Under the pieces are notes generated by a model. The model did not search any database and was not told the DNA's origin. It worked only from the letters and a program-made list of their open reading frames with translations. This document shows positions 7,632-17,146 of a DNA stretch of 64,000 nucleotides, piece by piece. The position numbers were made by a program, and so were the translations under genes. Origin of the DNA: Devosiaceae bacterium (lineage in GTDB: Bacteria > Pseudomonadota > Alphaproteobacteria > Rhizobiales > Devosiaceae); NCBI GenBank assembly GCA_021648375.1, contig JAKISW010000002.1, positions 62,001-126,000 on the forward strand, read 5' to 3'. How positions within the stretch are numbered: position 1 is the first letter of the stretch; each line of letters starts with the position of its first letter.

Positions 7632-8017
7632 CCCAGTTCATTTCGGCAATTTCTCTGGTAATCCCTGATTATGATGCAGCAATTGATTTTTATGTAGGTG
7701 TACTGAACTTCACTCTAAAATCTGATAGCGTACTGCCTGATGGCAAGCGCTGGGTAACTGTTTCTCCACCGGGAGCAAAAGAATGCGCATTGCTTCTTGC
7801 CCTAGCTATCGGTGATGAGCAGACATCACGAATTGGCAATCAGACAGGAGGTAGAGTATTTTTGTTCTTGAATACCGATGATTTTGAACGTGATTATGCA
7901 GCAATGAAACAAAAAGGCGTTGAGTTTCTTCAGCCTCCCCGTCATGAGAGCTATGGTCGGGTCGTAGTATTTGCCGACCCGTTTGGTAACAAATGGGACC
8001 TGATTGAACCTGCCTAA
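7628..8017 (+). CDS. VOC family (glyoxalase/bleomycin-resistance fold) protein
   Basis: A 129-residue single-domain protein with the vicinal-oxygen-chelate fold pattern: ISLVIPDYDAAIDFYVGVLNF at the start, then GKRWVTVSPPG and a C-terminal YGRVVVFADPFGNKWDLIEP. Members include dioxygenases, isomerases and resistance proteins, and the substrate cannot be inferred. The usual metal-ligand positions are only partly evident, since the first strand has no His, so it may bind a ligand without being a metalloenzyme. The ATGA overlap with the XRE gene implies coupling. It converges on hslU with ten bases between the stop codons. Confidence 0.85.
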   Translation: MTQFISAISLVIPDYDAAIDFYVGVLNFTLKSDSVLPDGKRWVTVSPPGAKECALLLALAIGDEQTSRIGNQTGGRVFLFLNTDDFERDYAAMKQKGVEFLQPPRHESYGRVVVFADPFGNKWDLIEPA

Positions 8018-8026
8018 AGCCCTGCC

Positions 8027-9337
8027 TTAAAGCACAAATTTACTCAAGTCCGCATTGCCTGCCAGATCGCCCACTTTTTCTTTCACAAAAGCGGCATCAA
8101 TTTTTATGGATTCTCCGCTTTTATCAGGGGCATCAAACGAAATATCCTCAACCAGCCGCTCCATAACGGTTTGTAATCTTCTGGCTCCGATATTTTCAAC
8201 GCTGGAGTTTACCTCAAAAGCGGCATCAGCAATGGCCTCAATTGCATTTTCACTGAATTCGAGTGTAACCCCTTCAGTGCCCATCAGCGCCACATATTGC
8301 TTGATCAGACTGGCTTCAGTGTCGTTTAGAATTTGCACAAAATCATCCCGTGTTAAAGCTCTTAGCTCAACGCGGATTGGCAAGCGGCCCTGCAATTCAG
8401 GCAGCAGATCGGATGGCTTTGATAGGTGAAACGCCCCCGAAGCAATAAACAGAATATGATCAGTATTAACCGGACCGTGCTTTGTGGAAACAACGGTTCC
8501 CTCGATTAGCGGCAAGAGGTCCCGCTGCACGCCTTCTCGTGAAACTTCGCCGCCCCCGCGCCCTTCACGAACGCAGATTTTGTCGATTTCGTCTAAAAAG
8601 ACAATGCCATGATTTTCCACCAGATCGATGGCTTCGACCTTGATCTGGTCCTGATCCAACAGCTTGTCCGCCTCCTCGCTAATTAATAGCGCATAGCTGT
8701 CCTTGATTTTCAGTTTTCGCTTAACCCCCGGCTGATTAAATGCTTTTCCAAACATCTCAGACAGGTTGATCATAGCCCCCCCGCCGGGCATTCCAGGAAT
8801 TTCAAACGAACCCGGACCACCAGAAGACGGGCTGATCTCGATTTCAATTTCCTTATCGTCCAATTCGTTATCACGCAGCTTTTTGCGAAAGCTTTCTCTG
8901 GTTGCAGGCTGCGCTGAAACACCAACAAGAGCATCAAGAACCCGCTCTTCAGCCTGTAAATGTGCCTTGGCCTGCACTTTTTTGCGTTTTTGCTCCTTTA
9001 GAATTCCAATGCCCGCTTCCACAAGATCCCTGACTATCTGTTCCACATCGCGCCCCACATAACCCACTTCAGTAAACTTGGTTGCTTCCACTTTGATAAA
9101 GGGCGAATTGGCCAGCCGGGCTAGCCGGCGTGAAATTTCGGTTTTACCAACCCCTGTCGGCCCGATCATCAAAATATTTTTTGGGCTGATTTCCCGGCGC
9201 ATATCTTCAGGCAGTTGTTGGCGGCGCCAGCGGTTTCTCAAGGCAATGGCCACGGCGCGTTTAGCGCTGTTCTGGCCAACGATATGCCGATCCAGCTCGG
9301 ATACGATTTCACGGGGGGAGAAAGTTTTTTCACTCAT
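8027..9337 (-). CDS. hslU: ATP-dependent protease ATPase subunit HslU (ClpY)
   Basis: AAA+ unfoldase that feeds substrates to the HslV peptidase. The 436-residue protein begins with the typical [17 protein letters not shown] and has Walker [10 protein letters not shown] near residue 60, the pore-region motif GYVGRDVEQ near residue 90, an inserted I-domain (about 110-240), Walker [10 protein letters not shown] near residue 248, and the C-terminal [17 protein letters not shown] sensor-2 region. It ends DLSKFVL, the tail that inserts into HslV. It is transcribed leftward after hslV with a 70-base gap, forming the usual hslVU pair. Confidence 0.97.
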   Translation of the reverse strand: MSEKTFSPREIVSELDRHIVGQNSAKRAVAIALRNRWRRQQLPEDMRREISPKNILMIGPTGVGKTEISRRLARLANSPFIKVEATKFTEVGYVGRDVEQIVRDLVEAGIGILKEQKRKKVQAKAHLQAEERVLDALVGVSAQPATRESFRKKLRDNELDDKEIEIEISPSSGGPGSFEIPGMPGGGAMINLSEMFGKAFNQPGVKRKLKIKDSYALLISEEADKLLDQDQIKVEAIDLVENHGIVFLDEIDKICVREGRGGGEVSREGVQRDLLPLIEGTVVSTKHGPVNTDHILFIASGAFHLSKPSDLLPELQGRLPIRVELRALTRDDFVQILNDTEASLIKQYVALMGTEGVTLEFSENAIEAIADAAFEVNSSVENIGARRLQTVMERLVEDISFDAPDKSGESIKIDAAFVKEKVGDLAGNADLSKFVL

Positions 9338-9407
9338 ATTTTATGTCCGGATTTTTCAATGATGGTTTTTGTATTTTGTCAGGTATAAGCAAATAATTAC
9401 AAAAAGA

Positions 9408-9968
9408 TTATTTGGTGTCTAAACTTTCAAGAGTTACCTGATCGTTGGTGTAAACACAGATTTTTGCAGCGATCGCCAGTGCTGATCGGGCAATATCTTC
9501 AGCCTCTTTATCTGTGTCCAATAGAGCCAATGCCGCCGATAAGGCATAATTGCCTCCGGAACCAATGGCCACTACTCCATCATCAGGGCTTAAAACGTCT
9601 CCTGTTCCGGTTAAAACCAAAGAATCGGTGGCATCAACCACAATCAGCATTGCTTCAAGCTTGCGTAGATACCGGTCGGTACGCCAATCTTTTGCCAGCT
9701 CAACACAGGCGCGCATTAATTTCCCCGGATATTGTTCCATTTTGGCTTCAAGGCGCTCAAACAGGGTAAAAGCGTCGGCAGTTGCTCCGGCAAATCCGGC
9801 AATCACCTGCCCATTGGATAAAAGCCGCACCTTTTTGGCCCCATGCTTGATAACGGTTGGGCCAAGGGATACCTGCCCATCACCGGCAACAACCACTTTG
9901 TCGCCCTTGCGCACTGATACGATGGTTGTTCCATGCCAGTTTGGGAAATTATGGTTTTGATCGCTCAT
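9408..9968 (-). CDS. hslV: ATP-dependent protease proteolytic subunit HslV (ClpQ)
   Basis: Threonine peptidase of the HslUV complex, related to proteasome beta subunits. The mature N-terminus is the TTIVSVRKG sequence; the first Thr, after the conserved WHG, is the nucleophile, so about 13 residues must be removed. AGDGQVSLG near residue 35 and the [11 protein letters not shown] motif near residue 140 are intact. Two ATGs are available, at 9977 and 9968. The AGGA at 9983-9980 is only two bases from the first but eleven from the second, so 9968 (about 186 residues) is preferred. It is divergent from hisB, as in other Hyphomicrobiales. Confidence 0.96.
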   Translation of the reverse strand: MSDQNHNFPNWHGTTIVSVRKGDKVVVAGDGQVSLGPTVIKHGAKKVRLLSNGQVIAGFAGATADAFTLFERLEAKMEQYPGKLMRACVELAKDWRTDRYLRKLEAMLIVVDATDSLVLTGTGDVLSPDDGVVAIGSGGNYALSAALALLDTDKEAEDIARSALAIAAKICVYTNDQVTLESLDTK

Positions 9969-10134
9969 TTTTAACATTGTCCTGAAATTATGCCGATAGC
10001 TCTACTTAGGGTGTTGCACGCCAATTGCAAACTTTACCCTTTCAATCCTTTGCCAAATCCGGGCAAACTGTTAAGGGGCTTCAATAAAGCCGTAATAAGC
10101 TCAAACCGCAATAAGCCTAAAAAGGTCAAATATC

Positions 10135-10722
10135 ATGCGCAAAGCTAAAATTTCTCGCACTACCGGCGAAACTTCGATAAAAGCCAGCGTTAATCTGGAT
10201 GGTACCGGACAAAGTCAGATCGAAACGGGCATTGGTTTTTTGGATCATATGCTTGATCTTTTGGCCCGTCATTCTTTGATAGATATAAATATTGCCGCCA
10301 AGGGTGATTTGCATGTAGATTTTCACCACACTGCCGAAGATGTGGGCATTGTATTGGGACAGGCCATCAAACAGGCATTGGCTGATAAAAAGGGCATAAA
10401 CCGCTATGCCTCAGTGGACTTGCCCATGGATGAGGCTCTGACCAGAGTGGCCATTGATGTTTCTGGACGTCCGTTTTTGGTATTTAAGGTAGAGTTTTCC
10501 CGCGACAAGGTGGGTGAAATGGATACGGAACTGTTTCAGGAATGGTTTCAGGCCTTTGCTATGAATGCGGGTATTACTCTTCATATTGAAAATCTATATG
10601 GCGAGAATAATCACCATATTGCCGAAAGTGCTTTTAAGGGTCTGGCGCGGGCCTTACGAACGGCGCTGGCCATTGATCCACGCACCAAAGAGCAAATCCC
10701 TTCATCCAAAGGGCTTTTATAA
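10135..10722 (+). CDS. hisB: Imidazoleglycerol-phosphate dehydratase
   Basis: Sixth step of histidine synthesis: dehydration of imidazole glycerol phosphate to imidazole acetol phosphate. The 195-residue monofunctional form lacks the phosphatase domain found in E. coli. The manganese-binding motifs HHTAEDVG near residue 65 and [12 protein letters not shown] near residue 160 are present, as is GIGFLDHML near residue 33. The C-terminal PSSKGLL is the family tail. It begins the cluster hisB-DUF2628-hisH-hisA-hisF-hisE; hisG, hisD, hisC and hisI are not in the window. Confidence 0.97.
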   Translation: MRKAKISRTTGETSIKASVNLDGTGQSQIETGIGFLDHMLDLLARHSLIDINIAAKGDLHVDFHHTAEDVGIVLGQAIKQALADKKGINRYASVDLPMDEALTRVAIDVSGRPFLVFKVEFSRDKVGEMDTELFQEWFQAFAMNAGITLHIENLYGENNHHIAESAFKGLARALRTALAIDPRTKEQIPSSKGLL

Positions 10723-10788
10723 AAAGCAGCTTTATTCTCCAGGCTTTGAAAAGCCTGATAAAGTATCCGCAAAAACGGGAAAAATGAA

Positions 10789-11190
10789 TTGAAATTGTTC
10801 ATTGTGTTTCAAAATCCCTCCAGAAGTGATGATAAGGGTTTTATCTTTCTAAAAGAGGGGTTTAACTGGTTGGCGTTTTTGCTTCCCCCCCTTTGGGCGC
10901 TGGTAAACCGCCTGTGGCTGCCATTATTGGCTATTTTGGTTCTTATACCATTGCTGATATCAGTTACAGGTTTGTTTTCATTGCCTTTTTTATGGATGTA
11001 TTTGCTTATCTTTTGGTGGCTGGCCATGGCTGCCAGTTCCATAACCGGGTTTTTTCTCATTCGTCGTGGGTGGTCCGAGGCGCAATATGTCGAGGCTCCT
11101 GATATAGAGACTGCCGAACAGATATTTTTTTCATCTCTGCAGCAAAAACCTATAAAAACTTCGCAGGCATTTGGTAACGATTTGATATGA
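10789..11190 (+). CDS. DUF2628 domain inner-membrane protein
   Basis: A 133-residue membrane protein starting at TTG (10789). After a short cytoplasmic start comes [21 protein letters not shown], the DUF2628 signature, then a long hydrophobic stretch (about residues 36-85) that can form two or three membrane segments, and a polar tail. The function is unknown. It sits between hisB and hisH, and its stop overlaps hisH by four bases (ATGA at 11187-11190). That conserved place in the histidine cluster of Hyphomicrobiales suggests co-expression, but nothing in the protein points to a role in histidine synthesis. A 7-bp inverted repeat with a TGAA loop (10740-10757) precedes it. Confidence 0.85.
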   Translation: MKLFIVFQNPSRSDDKGFIFLKEGFNWLAFLLPPLWALVNRLWLPLLAILVLIPLLISVTGLFSLPFLWMYLLIFWWLAMAASSITGFFLIRRGWSEAQYVEAPDIETAEQIFFSSLQQKPIKTSQAFGNDLI

Positions 11191-11843
11191 AACAGATAAT
11201 CGCCATCATTGATTATGGCTCAGGAAATCTCAATTCAGCCCAAAAAGCCTTTCAGCGCGCCGCTAGAGAGGGTGGTGTGGATGCGCAGATCATTGTTTCC
11301 AGCGACCCTGAACAAGTAAGAAAAGCGGATAGGATTGTCTTGCCCGGAGTTGGTGCTTTTGTTGATTGTCGGGAGGGGCTTATGGCCCTTGATGGCATGG
11401 AGCAGGTATTGCAGGAGCGGGTAATTGAGGCCGGGGTGCCCTTCTTTGGCATATGTGTTGGTATGCAGTTGATGGCTGAGCGCGGGCTGGAAAAACAGGT
11501 ACTGTCCGGATTTGGCTGGATAAAAGGCGATGTGGTAGCCTATTTGCCTGACGATAAACAGCTTAAAATTCCCCATATGGGCTGGAATACACTAGATTTT
11601 ATCCAGAGCCACCCATTGTTCACGGACATTGATAGTGGACCGAACGGTTTGCATGCCTATTTTGTGCATTCCTATCATCTGGAAGTTAAAGATAAGAGCC
11701 AGCTTTTGGCTACGGCTGAATATGGTGGTTTGATCAGCGCAATTGTTGGTCGTGATAATATGGTTGGAACTCAGTTTCACCCGGAAAAAAGTCAAAAACT
11801 TGGGCTGGCAATGATTGGCAATTTTTTAAGGTGGAAACCATGA
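11187..11843 (+). CDS. hisH: Imidazole glycerol phosphate synthase, glutamine amidotransferase subunit
   Basis: Glutaminase partner of HisF; it releases ammonia for closure of the imidazole ring. The 218-residue class I amidotransferase has the [13 protein letters not shown] start, the PGVGAF oxyanion region near residue 52, the nucleophile Cys in [10 protein letters not shown] near residue 87, and the catalytic His/Glu in [10 protein letters not shown] near residue 196. It overlaps the preceding DUF2628 gene and the following hisA by four bases each (ATGA), indicating translational coupling. Confidence 0.97.
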   Translation: MKQIIAIIDYGSGNLNSAQKAFQRAAREGGVDAQIIVSSDPEQVRKADRIVLPGVGAFVDCREGLMALDGMEQVLQERVIEAGVPFFGICVGMQLMAERGLEKQVLSGFGWIKGDVVAYLPDDKQLKIPHMGWNTLDFIQSHPLFTDIDSGPNGLHAYFVHSYHLEVKDKSQLLATAEYGGLISAIVGRDNMVGTQFHPEKSQKLGLAMIGNFLRWKP

Positions 11844-12580
11844 TCCTTTTTCCAGCTATTGATCTTAAAGATGGCCAATGCGTGCGCCTTAAACTTGGTG
11901 ATATGGATCAGGTTACAGTTTTTAACGATGATCCGGCCGCCCAGGCAAGAATCTTTGAAGATCAGGGGTTTCAATATTTGCATGTGGTAGACCTCAACGG
12001 TGCTTTTTCCGGTAAAAATATTAATGGCCACGCGGTCGAGGCTATATTGAGGGAAGTGAAATTTCCGGTACAGCTAGGTGGCGGCATAAGAGATCTGCAA
12101 CAGATTGAGTTTTGGCTGGAGCGCGGTCTGACGCGGGTGATTTTGGGCACCATTGCTGTCAAAAATCCCGATCTGGTTAAAGAAGCCTGTAAAAAATTTC
12201 CCGGACAGGTTGCCGTTGGAATAGATGCCAGGGGCGGCAAGGTTGCGGTCCAGGGCTGGGCTGAAAGTTCAGAACTGGGTGTCATTGAAATGGCTCAAAG
12301 ATTTGAAGGGGCCGGGGTTGCAGCAATAATTTATACAGATATTGATCGGGATGGAATTTTAACCGGCATAAACTGGACCTCGACCCTGAAACTGGCCAAT
12401 TCCGTGGCAATTCCAACTATTGCATCGGGTGGATTGGCGTCCATGGACGATATTAAAAAGCTCAGCTCGCCTGAGTGCCAGATTTTGGAAGGCGCAATTT
12501 CAGGTCGGGCGCTTTATGATGGCCGTATTGATGCCAATGAGGCTCTGCAAATGTTGAGAGGCAAGAAAAGTGACTCTTAA
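11840..12580 (+). CDS. hisA: Phosphoribosylformimino-5-aminoimidazole carboxamide ribotide isomerase (HisA)
   Basis: Amadori isomerase, fourth step of histidine synthesis. The product is about 246 residues, a (beta/alpha)8 barrel. It starts [17 protein letters not shown] with the catalytic Asp in PAIDLKDG, has [11 protein letters not shown] near residue 80, a second catalytic Asp in IYTDIDRDG near residue 170, and phosphate-binding [12 protein letters not shown] at 11831 is in frame, but the ATG at 11840 overlaps the hisH stop and gives the family start. hisF begins 11 bases before the end of this gene. Confidence 0.97.
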   Translation: MILFPAIDLKDGQCVRLKLGDMDQVTVFNDDPAAQARIFEDQGFQYLHVVDLNGAFSGKNINGHAVEAILREVKFPVQLGGGIRDLQQIEFWLERGLTRVILGTIAVKNPDLVKEACKKFPGQVAVGIDARGGKVAVQGWAESSELGVIEMAQRFEGAGVAAIIYTDIDRDGILTGINWTSTLKLANSVAIPTIASGGLASMDDIKKLSSPECQILEGAISGRALYDGRIDANEALQMLRGKKSDS

Positions 12581-13364
12581 AACCCGTCTTATTCCCTGTC
12601 TTGATGTTATGAACGGCCGCGTGGTCAAGGGCGTAAATTTTGTTGATCTGGTAGATGCCGGTGATCCTGTTGAGGCAGCGATCGCCTACGATGCCGCCGG
12701 TGCCGACGAGCTGACATTTCTTGATATTACCGCATCCCACGAGGGCAGGGATACTATTTTTGATGTGGTTAATCGCACCGCACAACATTGTTTTATGCCA
12801 TTAACTGTAGGTGGCGGCGTTCGCACCATCGAAGATATTAGAAAGCTGTTGCTTTGTGGGGCTGATAAGGTGGCGATAAACTCTGCTGCGGTATCAGATC
12901 CTGATTTTATTGCCCGCGCTGCCGATAAATTCGGCAATCAATGTATTGTAGTATCTGTGGATGCCAAACAGATTGAATCTGATCGGGATGAAAATAAAGA
13001 ACCTGCGCGCTGGCAGATTTTCACCCATGGCGGACGCAAACCCACCGGAATTGATGCTGTAGAATTTGCAAAAAATATGGTGACGTTAGGTGCCGGAGAA
13101 TTATTGGTCACTTCCATGGATAGGGATGGCACAAAAATCGGCTTTGATCTGGAATTAACTGCGGCAATTTCTGATAGTGTTTCGGTTCCGGTAATAGCTT
13201 CGGGTGGCGTTGGCTCCCTTGAACATCTGGTTGATGGGGTAAAAATTGGCCATGCCAGCGCTGTTCTTGCCGCATCTATTTTTCATTTTGGCACATTTAC
13301 CATAGGTCAGGCGAAATCTCACATGGCGGCTAATGGCATAGAGGTGCGCCAGGATCCGTCCTGA
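12570..13364 (+). CDS. hisF: Imidazole glycerol phosphate synthase, cyclase subunit (HisF)
   Basis: Cyclase subunit that uses ammonia from HisH to make imidazole glycerol phosphate and AICAR. The 264-residue barrel protein starts at GTG with [19 protein letters not shown], where the first catalytic Asp lies in CLDV. It has [11 protein letters not shown] near residue 81, the second catalytic Asp in [12 protein letters not shown] near residue 180, and [13 protein letters not shown]. The start overlaps hisA by 11 bases, so the two are coupled. An ordinary family member. Confidence 0.97.
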   Translation: MTLKTRLIPCLDVMNGRVVKGVNFVDLVDAGDPVEAAIAYDAAGADELTFLDITASHEGRDTIFDVVNRTAQHCFMPLTVGGGVRTIEDIRKLLLCGADKVAINSAAVSDPDFIARAADKFGNQCIVVSVDAKQIESDRDENKEPARWQIFTHGGRKPTGIDAVEFAKNMVTLGAGELLVTSMDRDGTKIGFDLELTAAISDSVSVPVIASGGVGSLEHLVDGVKIGHASAVLAASIFHFGTFTIGQAKSHMAANGIEVRQDPS

Positions 13365-13390
13365 GAAATATCTAGTGAAGGAAAATTTTT

Positions 13391-13702
13391 ATGGGCTTTA
13401 GTCTAAAAAAACTTGATCAGATCATCGCCGAGCGTTCAAATTCTGATCCGCAAAAATCCTATTCAGCCAAATTGCTGAAAAAGGGAGCGTCTCAATGTGC
13501 CAAAAAATTTGGTGAGGAAGCGTTTGAAATTGCTATTAGCGCCGTAGAAAACGATAAAACCGGCGTTAAAAACGAGGCAGCCGACGTACTCTATCACCTG
13601 TTGATCCTATTACGTGCATCAGATGTATCACTTGATGATGTTATGGATGAATTGCAAAAGCGTACCGTTCGGTCTGGTATCGAAGAGAAACAATCTCGCT
13701 GA
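13391..13702 (+). CDS. hisE: Phosphoribosyl-ATP pyrophosphatase
   Basis: Hydrolyses phosphoribosyl-ATP to phosphoribosyl-AMP, second step of histidine synthesis. The 103-residue single-domain protein has the MazG-like all-alpha metal-binding pattern: KKFGEEAFEIAISAV near residue 38 and NEAADVLYHLLILL near residue 60, where the Glu/Asp residues bind magnesium. HisI is not fused to it, as is common in alphaproteobacteria. It follows hisF by 26 bases and precedes coaA by 45. Confidence 0.95.
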   Translation: MGFSLKKLDQIIAERSNSDPQKSYSAKLLKKGASQCAKKFGEEAFEIAISAVENDKTGVKNEAADVLYHLLILLRASDVSLDDVMDELQKRTVRSGIEEKQSR

Positions 13703-13747
13703 AAACTACCCATTAAAAAAACAACCAAAACAATCTGGAGTTGAACC

Positions 13748-14710
13748 ATGGCATTGTCACGCAAGGGAGTTGATTATTCCCCCTATGACAGGTTTTCCAT
13801 AGAACAATGGTCGCATTTGCGCGCTGATGAGCCAATGACCCTTGATAATTCCGATATTGAGCGCTTGCGCTCTTTGAATGACCCAATTTCTTTAAACGAA
13901 GCTCAAAATGTATATTTGCCGCTTTCGCGCTTGCTTTCGCTTTATGTGGAAGCGGTGCAGGGCCTAAATCAGGCCGCCGCCAAGTTCCTGGACAAAAAAA
14001 ACCCCGATGCAAGCACGCCATACATCATTGGAATTTCAGGCTCGGTTGCTGTTGGCAAATCAACCACGGCCAGAATTTTGCATGCCTTGATGCAGCGCTG
14101 GCCCTCATCGCCCAAAGTTGATCTGGTGACTACAGACGGGTTTTTATATCCAAATTCCGTGCTCGAGGAGCGCGGATTGATGATGAAAAAGGGATTTCCC
14201 CAAAGTTATGATCGGGCAAGGTTTGTTAAATTTTTAAAAGACATTAAATCCGGCCACCGCAACATCGGCGTCCCCCTTTATTCTCACCTGATTTATGATG
14301 TTATTCCTGATGAGGAGCAAAATATTGATCAGCCCGATATTCTAATTGTAGAGGGTTTGAATATTTTGCAGCCGGGTGAATTGCCTGGTGAGGGAAAACC
14401 AATAATTTTTGCTTCAGATTTTCTTGATTTCGCCATCTATATCGACGCTGCTGAAAAAGATCTCAGCCAATGGTTTGAGGACCGTTTTTTGCGTCTTCGC
14501 GATACGGCTTTTAGGGACCCCAGCTCGTTTTTTCATCAGTTTTCAAAGCTTTCCCAACAAGAGGCCATTGATATGGCGACGGATGTTTGGGAAAACATCA
14601 ACCTGCCAAATCTGGTGCACAATATCCTGCCCACCAGAGGTCGGGCCGATCTGATCCTGACCAAACAGAAAAACCACACAATTGCTCAGGTGGACCTCAG
14701 GAAATTGTAA
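13748..14710 (+). CDS. coaA: Type I pantothenate kinase
   Basis: First committed step of coenzyme A synthesis, ATP-dependent phosphorylation of pantothenate. The 320-residue protein begins with YSPYDRFSIEQW, has the P-loop GISGSVAVGKSTTAR near residue 97, VTTDGFLYPN near residue 127, the SYDRARFVKFL region, and PLYSHLIYDV near residue 176. LIVEGLNILQP is also typical. The position after hisE is conserved in Hyphomicrobiales. It converges on the next gene with only four bases between stops, so no room is left for a separate terminator. Confidence 0.96.
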   Translation: MALSRKGVDYSPYDRFSIEQWSHLRADEPMTLDNSDIERLRSLNDPISLNEAQNVYLPLSRLLSLYVEAVQGLNQAAAKFLDKKNPDASTPYIIGISGSVAVGKSTTARILHALMQRWPSSPKVDLVTTDGFLYPNSVLEERGLMMKKGFPQSYDRARFVKFLKDIKSGHRNIGVPLYSHLIYDVIPDEEQNIDQPDILIVEGLNILQPGELPGEGKPIIFASDFLDFAIYIDAAEKDLSQWFEDRFLRLRDTAFRDPSSFFHQFSKLSQQEAIDMATDVWENINLPNLVHNILPTRGRADLILTKQKNHTIAQVDLRKL

Positions 14711-14714
14711 AAAA

Positions 14715-15719
14715 CTAAATTTTTAAATCGTGTTTTTTTGCCAAAGCCTGCAAATCTTCTTGTGGCCGCGCCCCCATGTGCGAAATTACTTCGCTGGCAC
14801 ACAGGCAGCCAAGTTTTAGCGCTTCTTCGGTATCCTGACCCCGTGCAATGGCCAACAAAAACCCGGAAGCAAACAAATCCCCGGCCCCGGTTGCGTCCAC
14901 GACTTTATCAACTTTGAACGCAGGCACGGTTATTATTTCACCGTCTCTGATGGCCATTGCTCCGTCCGCCCCCATGGTAATGGCAGCAATTTCTGCGTCT
15001 TTGGCGATATTTTGTACCGCTTCGCCCAAATCGTCAGTTTCATAGAGTGATTTTAATTCTTCCAGATTGGCAAATACATAATCACAGGTTTTGGAGCGAA
15101 TAAGGTCTAAAAATTCTTCGCGAAAACGCTCGACACAAAACGGGTCAGAAAGGGTAATCGCCGCTGCCCGCTCATTTTTGTGGGCAAAGTGCGCCGCTTT
15201 GACAAAAGCGCGCTTGGCTTCGGGTGGATCCCACAAATACCCCTCCATAAAGGTAATGCTTGCCCGCCCTATCTGCTCTTCAATAATATCAGCTTCGGTA
15301 AGGTCGTGACATGCACCAAGATAGGTGTTCATGGTCCGCTCCCCATCGGGTGTTACCATAATCATGGTATTCCCTGACCCTGCGCCATGTTCAAGCATTG
15401 ATGTGGTATATTCAACTCCGACTGAACGAAGATCAGCGGCATAAAATTTACCTATTTTATCACTTGCAACTTTGCCCACAAATGCTGCCTTGCCGCCCAG
15501 GGCCACAATTCCTGCCGCTGTGTTGGCAGCACTTCCTCCGGAAAGCTGTTGGCGTTCTTTGGGAGCAATTTTAAGCAGATATTCAGCCCGCTCCCCGTCA
15601 ACCAGATGCATGATTGATTTGGTAAGCCCCTCTTTTTCAAGAAACTTGTCATCCACCCGTACTAAAATATCGGTAATTGCGTTGCCGATTGTAAGAACTT
15701 CAAGGGGATTGCTGGCCAT
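14715..15719 (-). CDS. PfkB-family carbohydrate kinase, probable adenosine kinase
   Basis: 334-residue ribokinase-like protein. The N-terminus reads VLTIGNAITDILVRVDD, and the glycine-rich GGSAANTAAGIVALGG segment near residue 61 is the first PfkB signature. The second, VDATGAGDLFASGFLLA near residue 276, carries the catalytic Asp. It resembles the adenosine kinase/PfkB proteins common in alphaproteobacteria, which phosphorylate adenosine to AMP, but substrate assignment within PfkB from sequence is not secure. It is transcribed leftward, converging on coaA and separated from nth by 99 bases. Confidence 0.88.
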   Translation of the reverse strand: MASNPLEVLTIGNAITDILVRVDDKFLEKEGLTKSIMHLVDGERAEYLLKIAPKERQQLSGGSAANTAAGIVALGGKAAFVGKVASDKIGKFYAADLRSVGVEYTTSMLEHGAGSGNTMIMVTPDGERTMNTYLGACHDLTEADIIEEQIGRASITFMEGYLWDPPEAKRAFVKAAHFAHKNERAAAITLSDPFCVERFREEFLDLIRSKTCDYVFANLEELKSLYETDDLGEAVQNIAKDAEIAAITMGADGAMAIRDGEIITVPAFKVDKVVDATGAGDLFASGFLLAIARGQDTEEALKLGCLCASEVISHMGARPQEDLQALAKKHDLKI

Positions 15720-15818
15720 TGACTTATTCCTGATTGGATTTTTTGTGGGTGTTTTGACTGGCTTGATATCAACTCAATGATAAAATTCAGCTAATGATTT
15801 TACCTCTGGCTGATGGGG

Positions 15819-16484
15819 TCAGGATTCAAGGGTTTTTGGGGTGAATTTGCACCATTGCTCGATTATGCAGTGATAACATTCAGGTTTTCTGGCCTTGCAG
15901 ATATAACGGCCATGTAAAATTAGCCAATGATGGGCCTGCATGCCATATTCTTTTGGAACTCTCTTGAGTAGACCCTGCTCAACCTCGTCAGTATTTTTTC
16001 CCGGTGCCATACCTGTCCGATTGCTTACCCGAAACAGATGGGTATCCACGGCAATTGTTGGGTGGCCAAAAGCAATGTTTAATACAACATTTGCGGTTTT
16101 TCGCCCCACCCCGGCAAGGCTTTGCAGGTCTTCTAAATTGTCCGGAACCTCACCGGAAAAATTTTCGAGCAATCGTTCTGACAATTTAACTACATTTTTC
16201 GCCTTGTTGCGGAACAGGCCAATGGTTTTTATGTAGCCTTCAATGGTATCCAAGCCTAGATCGAGCATTTTTTGTGGGTTGTCTGCCACCTCAAATAATG
16301 ATTTTGTGGCTTTGTTTACGCCCACATCGGTCGCCTGAGCACTCAATACTACTGCCACTAACAGGGTAAAATTATTGGTATACTCCAGTTCACCTTTTGG
16401 GTTAGGATCGGATTTTTCAAATGCTTCAAAAATATTTTGAATATCATCTGACTTAAGTTTTGAGCGTGGAATTGATTTAGCCAT
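15819..16484 (-). CDS. nth: Endonuclease III
   Basis: DNA glycosylase/AP lyase that removes oxidised pyrimidines. About 221 residues from the ATG at 16484. The helix-hairpin-helix LAGVGRKTANVVL carries the catalytic Lys, and the conserved Asp lies in AVDTHLFRVSNR. The C-terminal [4Fe-4S] cluster ligands follow the C-X6-C-X2-C-X5-C spacing (CKARKPECYHCIIEQWC). The frame continues upstream to 16553, but the extra 23 residues are not typical and the start MAKSIPR is. It is divergent from the DUF2244 gene. Confidence 0.96.
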   Translation of the reverse strand: MAKSIPRSKLKSDDIQNIFEAFEKSDPNPKGELEYTNNFTLLVAVVLSAQATDVGVNKATKSLFEVADNPQKMLDLGLDTIEGYIKTIGLFRNKAKNVVKLSERLLENFSGEVPDNLEDLQSLAGVGRKTANVVLNIAFGHPTIAVDTHLFRVSNRTGMAPGKNTDEVEQGLLKRVPKEYGMQAHHWLILHGRYICKARKPECYHCIIEQWCKFTPKTLES

Positions 16485-16582
16485 AATTTTTTGAAATACA
16501 TTCCCGATTGACAATTCATATTGCTTTGAACATGGTTTTGCCCATGACCGCAAAACTTTTTTGAAATAAAGCTATTTTCCAA

Positions 16583-17062
16583 ATGAATAAAACCCCCTTG
16601 TTCCATGCTATTTTAACTCCGCACCGATCAATTGGTGTCACTGGAATTCGTTGGGTAGTGGGAATTTATGCGGCTTTAGCAATAATACCGGCGCTTTATT
16701 TCTTTTTTAGTGGCGCCTGGCCGGTAATTGGATTTTTAGGTCTTGATGCGTTGGCCTTATGGTGGGCTCTGAGTGCATCTAAAAACAGCGAAAAGGATTT
16801 TGAAGAAGTTATTTTATGGCCAGATAGCCTTCAAATCCGCCGGGTAACTGCCAGAGGAAAAAAACCCGGCAGGCAATCCTTTGAAAGCATAAATCCGTTT
16901 TGGTTTCGCCTGCATCTGGATCGGGATCATGATGAGCAGATAGTTTCAATTCGCCTTGTTAATCGGCAGAAAAATTTTGAGATTGGCTCGTTTTTAACCC
17001 CGGATGACAAAACCAAATTTGCCCTGTTGTTTGGCAACGCTTTGGCCCGGTCCCGTAATTAG
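16583..17062 (+). CDS. DUF2244 domain membrane protein
   Basis: 159-residue protein with the DUF2244 layout: an LTPHRSIGVTGIRWVV start, two closely spaced hydrophobic segments (about residues 20-65), then a soluble beta-rich part with WPDSLQIRRV and FESINPFWFRLHLDRD, and IGSFLTPDDKTKFALLFGNALA at the end. The function is unknown. In Hyphomicrobiales a DUF2244 gene is regularly found next to nth and the alkyltransferase gene, as here, but no functional link is visible in the sequence. Confidence 0.88.
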   Translation: MNKTPLFHAILTPHRSIGVTGIRWVVGIYAALAIIPALYFFFSGAWPVIGFLGLDALALWWALSASKNSEKDFEEVILWPDSLQIRRVTARGKKPGRQSFESINPFWFRLHLDRDHDEQIVSIRLVNRQKNFEIGSFLTPDDKTKFALLFGNALARSRN

Positions 17063-17146
17063 TTCCATTTTAGCTGATATGGATTTTTAGCGCTAAAAGG
17101 TAAAAAGCGGGTCGCAGCTTATGTGAATATTGGTTATCATTAGCCT

